Made by a program: the position numbers and the translations under genes. From the NCBI GenBank assembly GCA_913043185.1, contig CAJWMI010000018.1:1-25008 (forward strand): DNA of 25,008 bases. The letters are read 5' to 3'. Origin of the DNA: an uncultured Fidelibacterota bacterium (GTDB taxonomy: Bacteria > Marinisomatota > Marinisomatia > Marinisomatales > UBA1611). Below the pieces are notes generated by a model, which worked only from the letters and a program-made list of their open reading frames with translations, was not told the origin of the DNA and made no database searches. Below are positions 1 to 8,885 of the stretch, piece after piece (position 1 is the first letter of the stretch; each line of letters starts with the position of its first letter).

Positions 1-1400
1 ATGACATGTTTTGCCCATTTTTCTGATATGCCTAGTGATTGCACTATATTATTCACTTCAACATAATTATGGAATGAATTATGTTTACATTTTTTTTCTA
101 TAAATGATAAAGTTTCTTTTTTCCAATATTCAAAATCGTGATTAAAATATACAAAACCATTATCTGAAATAACTCTGGCATCTAATAATTTCAATTTTTC
201 TTTCATTTCATTAAAAGAAATAAAATATTTCTTGCTCCATTCTTCTATTGTTTTGGGGTTATGAGAAAAATTTGAAATCATATATCTTAATCTTTCCAGA
301 ATATCAACAGGACATTTTTCAATAAACTTTCTATCGTATTCAAAATCTGTTTCTAGTACTATACCACTAGCTATAGTATCCAAAGGAGAGTATGAGCGAA
401 CCACAAATTGATCATTTATAGTAACTCCGACAGGTCTCTCAAAAATAATGATTACATTGCTATTTTGATTTTTCATTAACTCTTTCCCAAAAATCCTTAC
501 TCTAGCAAGTATCTCAGCTGTACCAATATTTACTCTTATTCTTTGATTATTTTTCAAAAACCAAGAGGTGTATGGAGACATGGATAAATTCGCTAATAGC
601 TTATCTGTAACAGATATTAAGCCTGGATTGGATACAGTCGTACCCCTATTTAACAGCTTTATATCTACTTTTGCTAAGTTCAGTGCCGCTCTGTCACCGT
701 TTTTAACTTTTTGAACGCTACCACCATGAGTTTGAATGCCTCTAACATGAGCCATAACCTTTTCAGGTAATATTTCTACACTATCACCAACTTTTAAGGT
801 GCCACTTTTTACAGTTCCGGTAACCACAGGGCCGTAACCTTTTTTACTAAATACTCTGTCGACATGCATTTTAAAATATTCTGATTTTTGTTCAAATTTT
901 ATGGTATTTACGAGTGAAATGATTGTGTGTTTTAAATCATTTACACCTTCCATAGATATACTATCAACCTTTAAAATTGGACTATCTTGAAAAATTGTAT
1001 TTTCTTCTATTTCCTTAACCTCAGAAATAACTAGATCTATCCAATCCTCATCTGCTAATCCAATTTTTGTTATGACAGTAATACCTTTATGAACTGATAA
1101 ACTATTTAATATATGAAGATGCTCAATCGTTTGTGGCATAATGCCATCATCGGCCGCAATCACTAACAAACCTAAATGAATCGTAGAAGCACCAGCGACC
1201 ATATTTCTAATGAATTTTTTATGTCCCGGAACATCTACTATCGTAATATTTTCATTTAAATATGCAAAGCCCAAGTCAATAGTTATGCCCCTTTGTTTTT
1301 CTTGAGCTAGAGTATCCGTATTTGTCCCAGTTAATGCTTCAACAAGAGTAGTCTTGCCATGATCAATGTGACCAGCAGTGCCTATGACAACTTGGTTCAT
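1..1400 (-). CDS. selB: Selenocysteine-specific translation elongation factor SelB (partial, C-terminus beyond window)
   Basis: SelB is the GTPase that carries Sec-tRNA to the ribosome at recoded UGA codons. I translated it by hand from the ATG at 1398-1400; the frame stays open to base 1, giving about 466 residues, so the last winged-helix domains are missing. Visible motifs: the G1 loop GHIDHGKT (residues 10-17), RGITIDLGFA in switch I (38-46), DVPGH as G3 (56-60), then the EF-Tu-like beta-barrel domains (including KKGYGPVVTGTV). The G4 site reads T111-K112-I113-G114, where translation GTPases normally have [NT]KxD, so the guanine-specifying Asp is replaced. The start lies 2 nt after the selA stop and has no clear Shine-Dalgarno sequence, which suggests translational coupling. 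Family identity is very secure because selA is adjacent; selC, selD and any selenoprotein gene are not in the window. Confidence 0.96.
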   Translation of the reverse strand, partial: MNQVVIGTAGHIDHGKTTLVEALTGTNTDTLAQEKQRGITIDLGFAYLNENITIVDVPGHKKFIRNMVAGASTIHLGLLVIAADDGIMPQTIEHLHILNSLSVHKGITVITKIGLADEDWIDLVISEVKEIEENTIFQDSPILKVDSISMEGVNDLKHTIISLVNTIKFEQKSEYFKMHVDRVFSKKGYGPVVTGTVKSGTLKVGDSVEILPEKVMAHVRGIQTHGGSVQKVKNGDRAALNLAKVDIKLLNRGTTVSNPGLISVTDKLLANLSMSPYTSWFLKNNQRIRVNIGTAEILARVRIFGKELMKNQNSNVIIIFERPVGVTINDQFVVRSYSPLDTIASGIVLETDFEYDRKFIEKCPVDILERLRYMISNFSHNPKTIEEWSKKYFISFNEMKEKLKLLDARVISDNGFVYFNHDFEYWKKETLSFIEKKCKHNSFHNYVEVNNIVQSLGISEKWAKHV

Positions 1401-1402
1401 AG

Positions 1403-2764
1403 CTATATATTTTTTATTGTTTTTATTAGGTATACTATTTGAGATGGTAAAACAGCTTTTAGGTCAATGAAAAAAGAATTCTTATGTATATATCCAATCA
1501 CAGGAATATCTCCTTCTCTGAATAATGAGGACAGCTTATTAGCACTCAACGAAGATGAATTAAACTTAAGTGCAATACTTTCTATATTTTTTTGAGGCAG
1601 TGAACCACTTCCTGCTTCAACTAAAGAATCTTCAATAGATACACCTAGCATCATTAACTTTTTTGATGGTATTTCTTTTATTATATCATTGGCAATTTTT
1701 TTCAAGTTTTCCCGAGTTCTAGTTAACAGACTAAGTGAAAGATTTAAATTAGAAAAACCATGTTTTTTATAACTACGAATAATTTGATCCAGCAAGGCAA
1801 TTGTAATCTTATCACATCGTACAGTCCGATAAATAGAATTTGATTTAATTTTCTCTATTATTTTTTTTGATGATAGGATTATACCTGATTGTGGTCCGCC
1901 CAACATTTTATCACCAGAGAAAAGTATTATCTCTGGACCTTTTCTTACAAAATCCTTAATCGGAATTTCGGCTGGAATTCCATATTTATCCAAAGGTATG
2001 AAGGTTCCGCTTCCTAAGTCTGCTATAACAGGTATATTATATTTTTTACCAATTTTAACAACTTCTTCTAACGGTACTTCATTCGTATATCCTTTAACAA
2101 CATAGTTACTGGTATGAACCCATAATAATAGCTTTGTCTTATCAGAAATCGCTTTTTCATAGTCACAAACATGAGTACGGTTAGTAGTACCAATTTCCTT
2201 AAGAATTCCACCACTTTTTTCAACGATCTCTGAAATTCGAAACGATCCACCTATTTCAACGATCTGACCTCTGGAGCAAATTACCTCTGACCCTAAGGCT
2301 AAAGAATTGATAGTTAATAATATTGCGGCAGCGTTGTTATTTACTACTAACGAACTTTCTGAACCACAAATTGATGCTAAATGTTCATCAACATGTGACT
2401 GCCTATCCCCTCGCTTATTATGCGTAAGATTAAACTCAAGATTGATATATCCATTTAATTTATCTGCTACTTTTTTTAGGTGTTTTCCATCAAAAGGGGC
2501 ACGCCCGAATCCTGTGTGGAGTACAATACCAGTGCCATTTATTATGTTTACTAATGATGAGTAAGCTTTATTAGAAATATTTGAAATTATTGAATCGATG
2601 ATCTGATCTTTTTCTATCTTCAAATCCTCGGAGACAATCTTATTCCTAATATGATCAAGTTCTTTATTGATCAATGATTTTAAATAGTTTTCATGAATAT
2701 TAAGCCGCCCTTTAGCTTTTTCTATGATTAGACTAACGGAGGGCAATGATTTTAATTTGGACAT
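1403..2764 (-). CDS. selA: L-seryl-tRNA(Sec) selenium transferase (selenocysteine synthase)
   Basis: SelA is a PLP enzyme that converts Ser-tRNA(Sec) to Sec-tRNA(Sec) using selenophosphate. The protein has 453 residues, normal for bacterial SelA (about 450-470). It shows the N-terminal tRNA-binding region, the INGTGIVLHTGFGRAP segment (residues 75-90), and the PLP-lysine motif FSGDKMLGGPQSG with Lys286 in the place of the E. coli catalytic lysine. ADLGSG (248-253) precedes it as in the family. The ATG is at 2762-2764, only 15 nt downstream of the U-tract of the ribosomal-operon terminator, and no good Shine-Dalgarno sequence is visible. It forms a two-gene unit with selB (2-nt gap). Transcription probably depends on terminator read-through or on a promoter overlapping the terminator; this part is inference. 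Confidence 0.97.
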   Translation of the reverse strand: MSKLKSLPSVSLIIEKAKGRLNIHENYLKSLINKELDHIRNKIVSEDLKIEKDQIIDSIISNISNKAYSSLVNIINGTGIVLHTGFGRAPFDGKHLKKVADKLNGYINLEFNLTHNKRGDRQSHVDEHLASICGSESSLVVNNNAAAILLTINSLALGSEVICSRGQIVEIGGSFRISEIVEKSGGILKEIGTTNRTHVCDYEKAISDKTKLLLWVHTSNYVVKGYTNEVPLEEVVKIGKKYNIPVIADLGSGTFIPLDKYGIPAEIPIKDFVRKGPEIILFSGDKMLGGPQSGIILSSKKIIEKIKSNSIYRTVRCDKITIALLDQIIRSYKKHGFSNLNLSLSLLTRTRENLKKIANDIIKEIPSKKLMMLGVSIEDSLVEAGSGSLPQKNIESIALKFNSSSLSANKLSSLFREGDIPVIGYIHKNSFFIDLKAVLPSQIVYLIKTIKNI

Positions 2765-2779
2765 AACTTATATATAAAC

Positions 2780-2820
2780 AAAAAACCCCTGAGATAGAAA
2801 AACAATTCCAGCCAGGGGTC
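2780..2820 (-). terminator. Rho-independent terminator after rplS
   Basis: On the minus strand ACCCCTG (2819-2813) pairs with CAGGGGT (2791-2785), a perfect 7-bp GC-rich stem, followed immediately by an uninterrupted run of U (2785-2780). It closes the ffh/rpsP-to-rplS operon and sits inside the short leader of selA. Confidence 0.85.
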
Positions 2821-2844
2821 AAGCCTATTAAGAATACTATTAAT

Positions 2845-2866
2845 AAAACGTTATTGTTAACGTTTT
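2845..2866 (-). other. AT-rich hairpin overlapping the rplS stop codon
   Basis: AAAACGTTA and TAACGTTTT form a perfect 9-bp inverted repeat around a 4-nt loop (2854-2857). It covers the end of rplS, including its TAA (2857-2859). A U-rich stretch follows on the minus strand. Alone it would be a weak terminator because of its low GC; it may protect the mRNA 3' end or assist the stronger terminator 25 bases further on. Confidence 0.5.
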
Positions 2867-3204
2867 TCTTTTATTCTAGTTCCTTTACTCCCTGAGATAT
2901 CTCTTAAGTAATTAAGCTTCGCTCTTCTAACTTTTCCTCTCCTTTTAACATTTATCTTTGAGATCATAGGAGAGTGCAATGGGAAAATTCGCTCTACACC
3001 GATACCATTCGATACCTTTCTTACTGTAAACGTTGCATCTAAACTATTACCAGCTCGTCTTCCGATAACAACTCCTTCAAATTTTTGAACCCTTTCTTTA
3101 TTGCCCTCCCGGACCAGTACACTTACGACCATAGTATCTCCAGTATCAAAATCTGGTATATCCTTATTTAAATATTCTTTGGTGGCCTCATGTATTTTAT
3201 TCAT
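2857..3204 (-). CDS. rplS: 50S ribosomal protein L19
   Basis: L19 sits at the 30S-50S interface near bridges B6 and B8. The protein has 115 residues, the usual length. It has the family signatures [32 protein letters not shown] (first half) and [13 protein letters not shown] followed by the basic [14 protein letters not shown] tail. The ATG at 3202-3204 overlaps the end of trmD by 8 nt and is preceded by GGAGA at about 8 nt, so the start is well placed. It is the last gene of the conserved ribosome block; two hairpins follow. Confidence 0.97.
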   Translation of the reverse strand: MNKIHEATKEYLNKDIPDFDTGDTMVVSVLVREGNKERVQKFEGVVIGRRAGNSLDATFTVRKVSNGIGVERIFPLHSPMISKINVKRRGKVRRAKLNYLRDISGSKGTRIKEKR

Positions 3205-3925
3205 GACTTGTCTCCAATGGTTTAATTGTTTTATTATATTTTTCCCATAAATCAGGACGCTTTAGTTTTGTAGCATTTTTAGATTTATTCTTCCGCCATA
3301 AGTTAATTTTTTTATGATTTCCACTAAGAAGAACCTCAGGAACAGATACCCCATTTATCACTCTAGGTTTTGTGTAGTGTGGATGATCTAGCAGGTTACT
3401 AGAAAATGAGTCACTTAATGCGGAATCAATATTATTCATTGTACCAGGAAGAAAGCGTAGGACACTATCAATCATTACCATTGTCGCTATCTCACCATTA
3501 GAAATAACAAAATCACCCAATGAATATTCATGGGTAACATATTTATCAATAACTCTTTGGTCAATGCCTTTATATCTACCACAAATAAATATGATATTTT
3601 CTATTTTGGTATTTTTCATTGCCTGATCTTGATCCCAGTGTATACCCTGGGGAGAAGGATAAACAACCCTTGTATTTTCTATATCAGCATCCAGCACAAT
3701 AAACGCATTATCAATTGCTTTTATCAAAGGCTCAGCCATCAAAACCATACCGGAACCGCCTCCAAAGGGTGAGTCATCAATCTGCCTATAATTACCATCA
3801 GCATAATCTCTGATATCAATAACATCAAATGATATAGAATTATTTAATACTGCTTGCCTTAATATCGTGTTATCTATATAAGACTTGATAAGATCGGGTG
3901 CAGATGTTACTATTGCAATTTTCAT
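3197..3925 (-). CDS. trmD: tRNA (guanine-37-N1)-methyltransferase TrmD
   Basis: TrmD is a SPOUT-class methyltransferase that makes m1G37 next to the anticodon and so prevents +1 frameshifting. At 242 residues it matches the family (about 230-250). The sequence shows [16 protein letters not shown] near residues 52-67 and the trefoil-knot SAM-binding region with [34 protein letters not shown] and RFLPG. C-terminally, [12 protein letters not shown] and [10 protein letters not shown] are the substrate-contact signatures. The ATG shares one base with the rimM stop (TAATG), typical of coupled translation in the rpsP-rimM-trmD-rplS operon. The second start residue reading is unambiguous because no alternative ATG lies nearby. 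Confidence 0.97.
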   Translation of the reverse strand: MKIAIVTSAPDLIKSYIDNTILRQAVLNNSISFDVIDIRDYADGNYRQIDDSPFGGGSGMVLMAEPLIKAIDNAFIVLDADIENTRVVYPSPQGIHWDQDQAMKNTKIENIIFICGRYKGIDQRVIDKYVTHEYSLGDFVISNGEIATMVMIDSVLRFLPGTMNNIDSALSDSFSSNLLDHPHYTKPRVINGVSVPEVLLSGNHKKINLWRKNKSKNATKLKRPDLWEKYNKTIKPLETSHE

Positions 3926-4428
3926 TAGTCAATCAACCCGTCTACGCTTGAGATGACTATTTCTTGCATTCTATAATCCAAACAAAGAACAATTTCAGGA
4001 ATAATGGGAATCAACAATTCCTTCTTTCCATTGAAAACAACATAAACATCATTAGCGGGTAACCACATTACATCTTTTAGTATCCCCACAGGATCTCCAC
4101 TATCAGTCACAACCCTAAACCCGATCAGATCGCTGCCAATGAAATTAATCTCATCATCAGCATTTGTGATCACATAAATAGTTTTCCCTATCATATTTTT
4201 TGCTTTATTATGCGAGTCGATACCCTCAAATTTGAATCTCATACGTTTCCCATCTCCAATAGTTTTTTCCAACTTAAGATTAGCCAGGTTATCAGATGAT
4301 GTTCCTATTTGTAACGTTTTTTGCAAAATATAGTCAATGCTAAATCTAGAGAATGGCCTGAGTCGGACCTCTCCATGAAAACCAAATGTAGTTGTTATTT
4401 CCGCAACCGGATGAAACTGCTTTGACAT
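3925..4428 (-). CDS. rimM: 16S rRNA maturation factor RimM
   Basis: RimM helps assemble the 30S head by binding S19. The 167-residue product (from the ATG at 4428) shows the N-terminal RimM beta-barrel start, with VAEITTTFGFHGEVRLRPFS, and a C-terminal PRC-barrel-like half (DLIGFRVVTDSGDPVGILKDV, then NDVYVVFNGKKELLIPIIPEIV). A TTG at 4438-4440 would add four residues and overlap khpA by 8 nt. I prefer ATG because the family normally starts only a few residues before this barrel, but neither start has a strong Shine-Dalgarno sequence. It lies between khpA and trmD in canonical order. Confidence 0.94.
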   Translation of the reverse strand: MSKQFHPVAEITTTFGFHGEVRLRPFSRFSIDYILQKTLQIGTSSDNLANLKLEKTIGDGKRMRFKFEGIDSHNKAKNMIGKTIYVITNADDEINFIGSDLIGFRVVTDSGDPVGILKDVMWLPANDVYVVFNGKKELLIPIIPEIVLCLDYRMQEIVISSVDGLID

Positions 4429-4432
4429 TAAG

Positions 4433-4666
4433 CTAGTCAATAACGTCTAAACGTGCTCTTTTACCGCCTTGCTTAGCGTTTACAGCAAAAACTATTGTAC
4501 GGAGTGCAGAAATATTGCGACCATGTTTTCCAATTACTTTGCCATAGTCTCCTTCTCCTACTGTCAGCTCGTAGATGACACGTTGCTCTGTCTCAACAAT
4601 ATTAACTTTTACCTCATCAGGTTTATCAACAAGTAGTTTAACTGCAATTTCAATAAACTCTAACAT
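4433..4666 (-). CDS. khpA: KH-domain RNA-binding protein KhpA
   Basis: This is a small (77 residues) single type II KH-domain protein. The GxxG loop is visible as GKHGRN within DYGKVIGKHGRNISALRTIV, followed by the conserved basic end KQGGKRARLDVID. KhpA proteins bind RNA and in some bacteria act with KhpB/EloR; the gene between rpsP and rimM is a widespread arrangement. The ATG is preceded by AAGGAG at 8 nt, a strong ribosome binding site, in the 15-nt gap after rpsP. The assignment rests on length, motif and synteny together. Confidence 0.92.
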   Translation of the reverse strand: MLEFIEIAVKLLVDKPDEVKVNIVETEQRVIYELTVGEGDYGKVIGKHGRNISALRTIVFAVNAKQGGKRARLDVID

Positions 4667-4681
4667 AACTCACTCCTTTTC

Positions 4682-5143
4682 TTACTCTTCTTCTCCAGCA
4701 TCATCACTGGACTCTTCTTCAGCAGGTTGATCTGCCTCTGGCGCAGCCTCAGAAGCCTGAGACTTTTCTTTTTTCTTCGCTAGTTTTTCAGATTCTTTGG
4801 TCTCTCTAGATGCTAAAATATTCTCTCGGTTCAGTTCCCATTTTTTAATTTCTTTTTCAATTTCTTTATCCTCAACACCTTCTTGCATTAGATGCCATCG
4901 TAGTGCGAGGCCCTCACGTTTCATTAGTTTTTTTACAGCATCAGAGGGAATTGCACCTTCTTGTAACCAGTATATTATTCGGTCATTTTTTATTTCATAT
5001 GAATTTTTAAGATCAATCGGATTATACCAACCGACCTGCTCAATAGCAGCTCCATCACGCTTCTTTCTTGAGTCAATCACGATCAAACGATAGAACGGCC
5101 TGTTACGCCGTCCGATTCGTTTTAATCTTATTTTCGTCGCCAA
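4682..5143 (-). CDS. rpsP: 30S ribosomal protein S16 with acidic C-terminal tail
   Basis: The S16 core is clear: ATKIRLKRIGRRNRPFYRLIVIDSRKKRDG, then EQVGWYNP, then the DRIIYWLQEGAIPSDAVKKLMKREGL segment. The protein has 153 residues, while the core of the family is about 80-90. The extra 60 or so residues are a charged helix (EKEIEKEIKKWELNRE) and a tail rich in Lys, then Ala, Glu and Asp, ending DDAGEEE. Longer S16 forms with charged tails also occur in Bacteroidota. The start is TTG (5141-5143); AAAGGAG lies about 9 nt upstream and overlaps the ffh TAA, which strongly supports this start. Confidence 0.97.
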   Translation of the reverse strand: MATKIRLKRIGRRNRPFYRLIVIDSRKKRDGAAIEQVGWYNPIDLKNSYEIKNDRIIYWLQEGAIPSDAVKKLMKREGLALRWHLMQEGVEDKEIEKEIKKWELNRENILASRETKESEKLAKKKEKSQASEAAPEADQPAEEESSDDAGEEE

Positions 5144-5157
5144 TTTTCTTTACTCCT

Positions 5158-6483
5158 TTAGCTTAATTTCCCCAATAATCTTTTCCCAGGGAATTTAGAT
5201 TGTTTATGTTTCATTTTTTTCATCATCTTTTTCATTTCTGAAAACTTTTTTATTAGAGCATTAACCTCATAAACCGTTCTCCCACTTCCTTCAGCAATTC
5301 GTTTTTTTCTACTGCTATTTATGATCTCCGGTTTACCCCGTTCAATATCTGTCATTGAGTTAATGATCGCCTCTGTCCACACAAGTTGATTTTCATCCAA
5401 ACTTAGACCCTTCATTTTACGACTAATTCCCGGAATCATACCAATTAAATCAGTCATTGAACCCATTTTACGAATTTGATGTAATTGGTCTCTAAAATCA
5501 TTAAAGTCAAACGTATTTTCTACTAATTTTTTCTCAATTTTACGAAAATCTTCTTCATCTACAATCTTTTCAACTCTATCGACCAAAGAAACAATATCTC
5601 TAAAACCAAGTATTCTATCAGCAATCTTTTTAGGGTTGAAATCATCTAGACCGTTAATCTTTTCAGATATACCAATAAATTTTATTGGCACACCAGTAAC
5701 ACCTCTTATCGATAATGCTGCACCACCTCTAGCATCACCGTCTAATTTTGTTAAGACCACACCAGTTAAATCTAGAGCCTCGTCAAATGTTTTAATTGAC
5801 GAGATCATATCCTGTCCCGTCATGCTGTCAGCAACAAAAAAAACTTCATTGGGCTTTGTTAGGTCATAGATATTTTGTATTTCTACCATCATTTCTCCAT
5901 CAATATGGAGTCTGCCTGCTGTATCAATAATTAACGTATCGATATCTTGGGCTTTGGCTTCTTTGATACCAAAAGTACATATTTTAATTGGCTCATTAGA
6001 GTGGTCATAGTATACTGGAACATCAATTTTTTTTCCCAGTTTTTTTAGCTGATCTACAGCCCCTGGTCGATAAGTATCTGCAGCCACTAGTGAAACTTTT
6101 TTACCCATACCTTTAATTTTATTAGCTAGCTTTGCAGCTGTTGTTGTTTTTCCACTTCCTTGCAGACCAACTAATAATATTATATTAAAATCTGCTGATA
6201 AACTTAGACCACTCGCATTCTCACCTAGAACTGATACAAGCTCTTTGTGTATGATACTAATAAATTGCTCACCAGGCTTAATTGTTTTAAGTACTTTTGT
6301 ACCTTGAGCAGCATCTTTTACCCTGTTTACAAAGTCTTTTGCTACAATAAAATTAACATCAGCTTCGAGCAATGCTCTCCGTATCTCTCTAGCAGTGTTA
6401 TTAATATTTTCATCAGTAATTTTCCCTAAACCTCTGAGATTTCGAAAGATTGAATCAAATCTCTGTGCGATACTATCAAACAT
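5158..6483 (-). CDS. ffh: Signal recognition particle GTPase Ffh (SRP54)
   Basis: Ffh binds 4.5S RNA and signal sequences and delivers ribosomes to FtsY at the membrane. The 441-residue protein has the N domain (about 1-95), and a G domain with P-loop GLQGSGKT (106-113), DTAGRLHIDGE (187-197) and TKLDGDARGG (245-254). The M domain begins after about residue 300, with the RNA-binding motif near SSRKKRIAEGSGRTVYEVN and a Met-rich end (EMKKMMKKMKHK). The ATG is preceded by AGGG at 7 nt. It leads the ribosomal block, with 14 nt to rpsP. A candidate promoter lies at 6531-6559. Confidence 0.98.
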   Translation of the reverse strand: MFDSIAQRFDSIFRNLRGLGKITDENINNTAREIRRALLEADVNFIVAKDFVNRVKDAAQGTKVLKTIKPGEQFISIIHKELVSVLGENASGLSLSADFNIILLVGLQGSGKTTTAAKLANKIKGMGKKVSLVAADTYRPGAVDQLKKLGKKIDVPVYYDHSNEPIKICTFGIKEAKAQDIDTLIIDTAGRLHIDGEMMVEIQNIYDLTKPNEVFFVADSMTGQDMISSIKTFDEALDLTGVVLTKLDGDARGGAALSIRGVTGVPIKFIGISEKINGLDDFNPKKIADRILGFRDIVSLVDRVEKIVDEEDFRKIEKKLVENTFDFNDFRDQLHQIRKMGSMTDLIGMIPGISRKMKGLSLDENQLVWTEAIINSMTDIERGKPEIINSSRKKRIAEGSGRTVYEVNALIKKFSEMKKMMKKMKHKQSKFPGKRLLGKLS

Positions 6484-6530
6484 ATTATTTCCCTAGTTTA
6501 CTGATATAATTAGCAGACACTTGTGATGTT

Positions 6531-6559
6531 ACTATATTTTTATAAAGTATTTTACACAA
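6531..6559 (-). promoter_or_regulatory. Candidate sigma70-type promoter for the ffh-rplS operon
   Basis: On the minus strand TTGTGT (6559-6554) and TATAGT (6536-6531) are separated by 17 bases, and the -10 differs from TATAAT at one place. It lies about 50 bases upstream of the ffh ATG, in the 83-base gap after the receptor gene. The surroundings are AT-rich, so chance matches are likely. Confidence 0.4.
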
Positions 6560-6566
6560 ATATATT

Positions 6567-8885
6567 CTAATAACTATAGTCTATGGAAATTCCAGCCTGG
6601 AATGGATCGCCATAACTAATCCATAATTGGTCTTCGTAATCAGGAGGTAAGAGACCAAAATAAAAACCTCTGATAGGATACCTTTTATCAAACATATTAT
6701 TCACCCAAATACTTAGACTAACATTGTTGAAATTTCTACCAAAGGATAAATTCTCTATTGAATATGCATTGGTTTTATTATCATGACTATCAGAATAATA
6801 ATAATCACCTTTGAAACAATGACTTAGTCTGATAAAATTTCCATTATTTTGGTATGTTAAAGTAAAAGATGATGATATATCGGGCGACATTGATGCTTTA
6901 CGATTTCCTCCATTATCAAATATACCATCAGCAATTTCATATGAAAATTCTTCTATCCAGGTATCTAGATAACCTATACTATATCTGATAGAAATATTTT
7001 TTGATATATTTAAATTTTGTTCAAGCTCAACACCTTTCATCCAACCTGTTCCACTATTTGCTGTAAAATAATAGAAACTGTTAGGATCATTATCGATTTG
7101 CTGTGCAGATACTGAAACCTGTTGCTCAGATCTAACACCATAGAAAGCTGATAAACGCAGAGATAAATTCTTGCTAAATCGATTGTAACCTATTTCGTAG
7201 CTAGTTAAATATTCAGGACTATAATTTCTATTTATATCCGATATGTAAGGCTGCTGGTTTACTCCGCCAGACTTATATCCTTTTGAAATGAAAAAATAGG
7301 CCTTACTTAGGTTGTTTATTTTGTAACGAAAAGCAGTCTTGAATCCTGTTAATTCAAATATTTTATTCGATGATACTTCGGGTAACTCATCTCCATAATA
7401 GCCAAATGAACGGCCTGAATATTTCAAATCATTATTCTCATGCCTCAAACTAGTTGTGTTTGAGATTTTCTTATTAATGTTGAAGTTACCTTGAGCATAG
7501 ACAGAAATTATATTGATATCATGGTCACTCCTTGCTTCAGCTGAATTTCCACCAAATAGCCAACCTTTAGCCCTATCTTTTTCTTTAAGTCTTTTACTAT
7601 AAATACCAATAATATTAGATTTATAAATAATTCTAATCTCATTTGTATAGGTTTTTCTATTGCGAATGTTTTTATCGAAAAATTGATAGGGTGAATAGTA
7701 TCCGTAGTAATACGAATCAAACCCATAGGTTAATGTATCTTCCCAGAACATATTATTTGCCCAGTCACCATCATAGCTATGAACAAGGTCAGAACTTGAT
7801 TGTGAAATAATACCTACAAAATTCCATCCATTACCTTTATATACAGCTCTCGATGAAAAAGCTGATGTTTTTTGAGAGTCCTCTCCTGGTTGATCAGTGT
7901 ATGTCTTAAAGTCCTTGTTATTATCAGGGGCCCATGCATCATATCCATTTTTCATATCCGATGAGATGAATGTATTTATGAAAGATAGTTGTTGATTTGG
8001 TTCTAGCTTATGCTTTAGCCTGAAAAATAATTCATCCTTCATATTTGTATTATTTTTTCCTAAAAAATCATTCTCTCTAAACCCATTCTGATAATTTTTA
8101 TTAGCGTTAATGCGGACGTAATTTCCATTAAGTACTTTAAAATTTGCGATAAATCCATATTCTTTAAAATTATCAGATCCCATACCGGTTTTCATATTTA
8201 GCTGAAAATCTTCTGATGGATCATTTGACCTCATTGTTATTGAACCACCAATAGCATTATTACCATAAACCGTAGATTGAGATCCTTTTGAGACCTCTAT
8301 CTGCGACATATCATTTAATCCTCCGATCATACCGATACCACTAAGGTCAATATCATCAATTATATATCCAACAGAAAAATTTGGAGAGCCTTCTCCAAAA
8401 TATTGACTCATCTCACCGATCCCTCTAATTTGAAAATACCTTGGCCTGCTTGTGCCTCCTGCCCAATTTAGATTTGGTATGTAGTCAATTAAGTTCTGAA
8501 AATGGTTATGCTTCAATAGTTTTACATCCTTTTCATTAAAAATTGTCAAGCTTGATACTGAATTTATGAGGGTATCTAATTTTAGACTCGAGGTAACTAA
8601 AATCTCATTATTTACTATTACTTTTGGAGAGAGTTCGATAAATAAATATTCATTGACCAAAATCTTTCTTTTATGGTAGCCAATATGGTCTACTGTAATG
8701 TAATTAAAATTGGTCTGAAGCTTGAATTCTCCATTGGAATCGGTTACTGTTCCATTATCGTCTGCAATTATATTTACATCGCTAATGGGCTGCTTGCTAA
8801 TGTCATCAACTATCAGACCAGATACATTGGAAGCAACTAAGGTAAATGATGAAAAAATTATAATTATAAAGTGTTGATAAATCAA
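6567..8885 (-). CDS. TonB-dependent outer-membrane receptor, predicted thiamine uptake
   Basis: The 772-residue protein begins with a signal peptide (about 1-20), followed by a carboxypeptidase-regulatory-like beta domain (about 22-85: SGLIVDDISKQPISDVNI, TVTDSNGEFKL). EILVTSS (94-100) resembles a TonB box. A plug domain (about 105-225) has LIDYIPNLN, FQIRGIG and IEVSKGSQSTVYGNNAIGG, and a long aromatic-rich beta-barrel ends with tyrosine. Such receptors import substrates that are too scarce or too large for porins, using TonB energy. A TPP riboswitch covers its leader and start, so thiamine, its phosphates or a precursor is the most likely cargo; this is inferred from regulation, not from a motif. 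The start is TTG (8885-8883) with GGAGGG 9 nt upstream. No other thiamine gene lies nearby. Confidence 0.93.
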   Translation of the reverse strand: MIYQHFIIIIFSSFTLVASNVSGLIVDDISKQPISDVNIIADDNGTVTDSNGEFKLQTNFNYITVDHIGYHKRKILVNEYLFIELSPKVIVNNEILVTSSLKLDTLINSVSSLTIFNEKDVKLLKHNHFQNLIDYIPNLNWAGGTSRPRYFQIRGIGEMSQYFGEGSPNFSVGYIIDDIDLSGIGMIGGLNDMSQIEVSKGSQSTVYGNNAIGGSITMRSNDPSEDFQLNMKTGMGSDNFKEYGFIANFKVLNGNYVRINANKNYQNGFRENDFLGKNNTNMKDELFFRLKHKLEPNQQLSFINTFISSDMKNGYDAWAPDNNKDFKTYTDQPGEDSQKTSAFSSRAVYKGNGWNFVGIISQSSSDLVHSYDGDWANNMFWEDTLTYGFDSYYYGYYSPYQFFDKNIRNRKTYTNEIRIIYKSNIIGIYSKRLKEKDRAKGWLFGGNSAEARSDHDINIISVYAQGNFNINKKISNTTSLRHENNDLKYSGRSFGYYGDELPEVSSNKIFELTGFKTAFRYKINNLSKAYFFISKGYKSGGVNQQPYISDINRNYSPEYLTSYEIGYNRFSKNLSLRLSAFYGVRSEQQVSVSAQQIDNDPNSFYYFTANSGTGWMKGVELEQNLNISKNISIRYSIGYLDTWIEEFSYEIADGIFDNGGNRKASMSPDISSSFTLTYQNNGNFIRLSHCFKGDYYYSDSHDNKTNAYSIENLSFGRNFNNVSLSIWVNNMFDKRYPIRGFYFGLLPPDYEDQLWISYGDPFQAGISIDYSY

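Noticed and set aside
2307..2564. Plus-strand open frame of 85 codons
   Set aside because: Lies wholly inside selA on the other strand, has no family features, and selA is certain.
1..2764. Search for a selenoprotein or tRNA-Sec next to selAB
   Set aside because: No gene in the window shows an in-frame TGA at a conserved Cys position, and no cloverleaf of tRNA-Sec type was seen in the gaps.
4797..5093. Plus-strand open frame opposite rpsP
   Set aside because: Shadow of the S16 gene; low-complexity translation with no ribosome binding site.
6484..6566. Terminator after the TonB receptor
   Set aside because: No GC-rich stem followed by U-run is visible, so read-through into ffh cannot be excluded.
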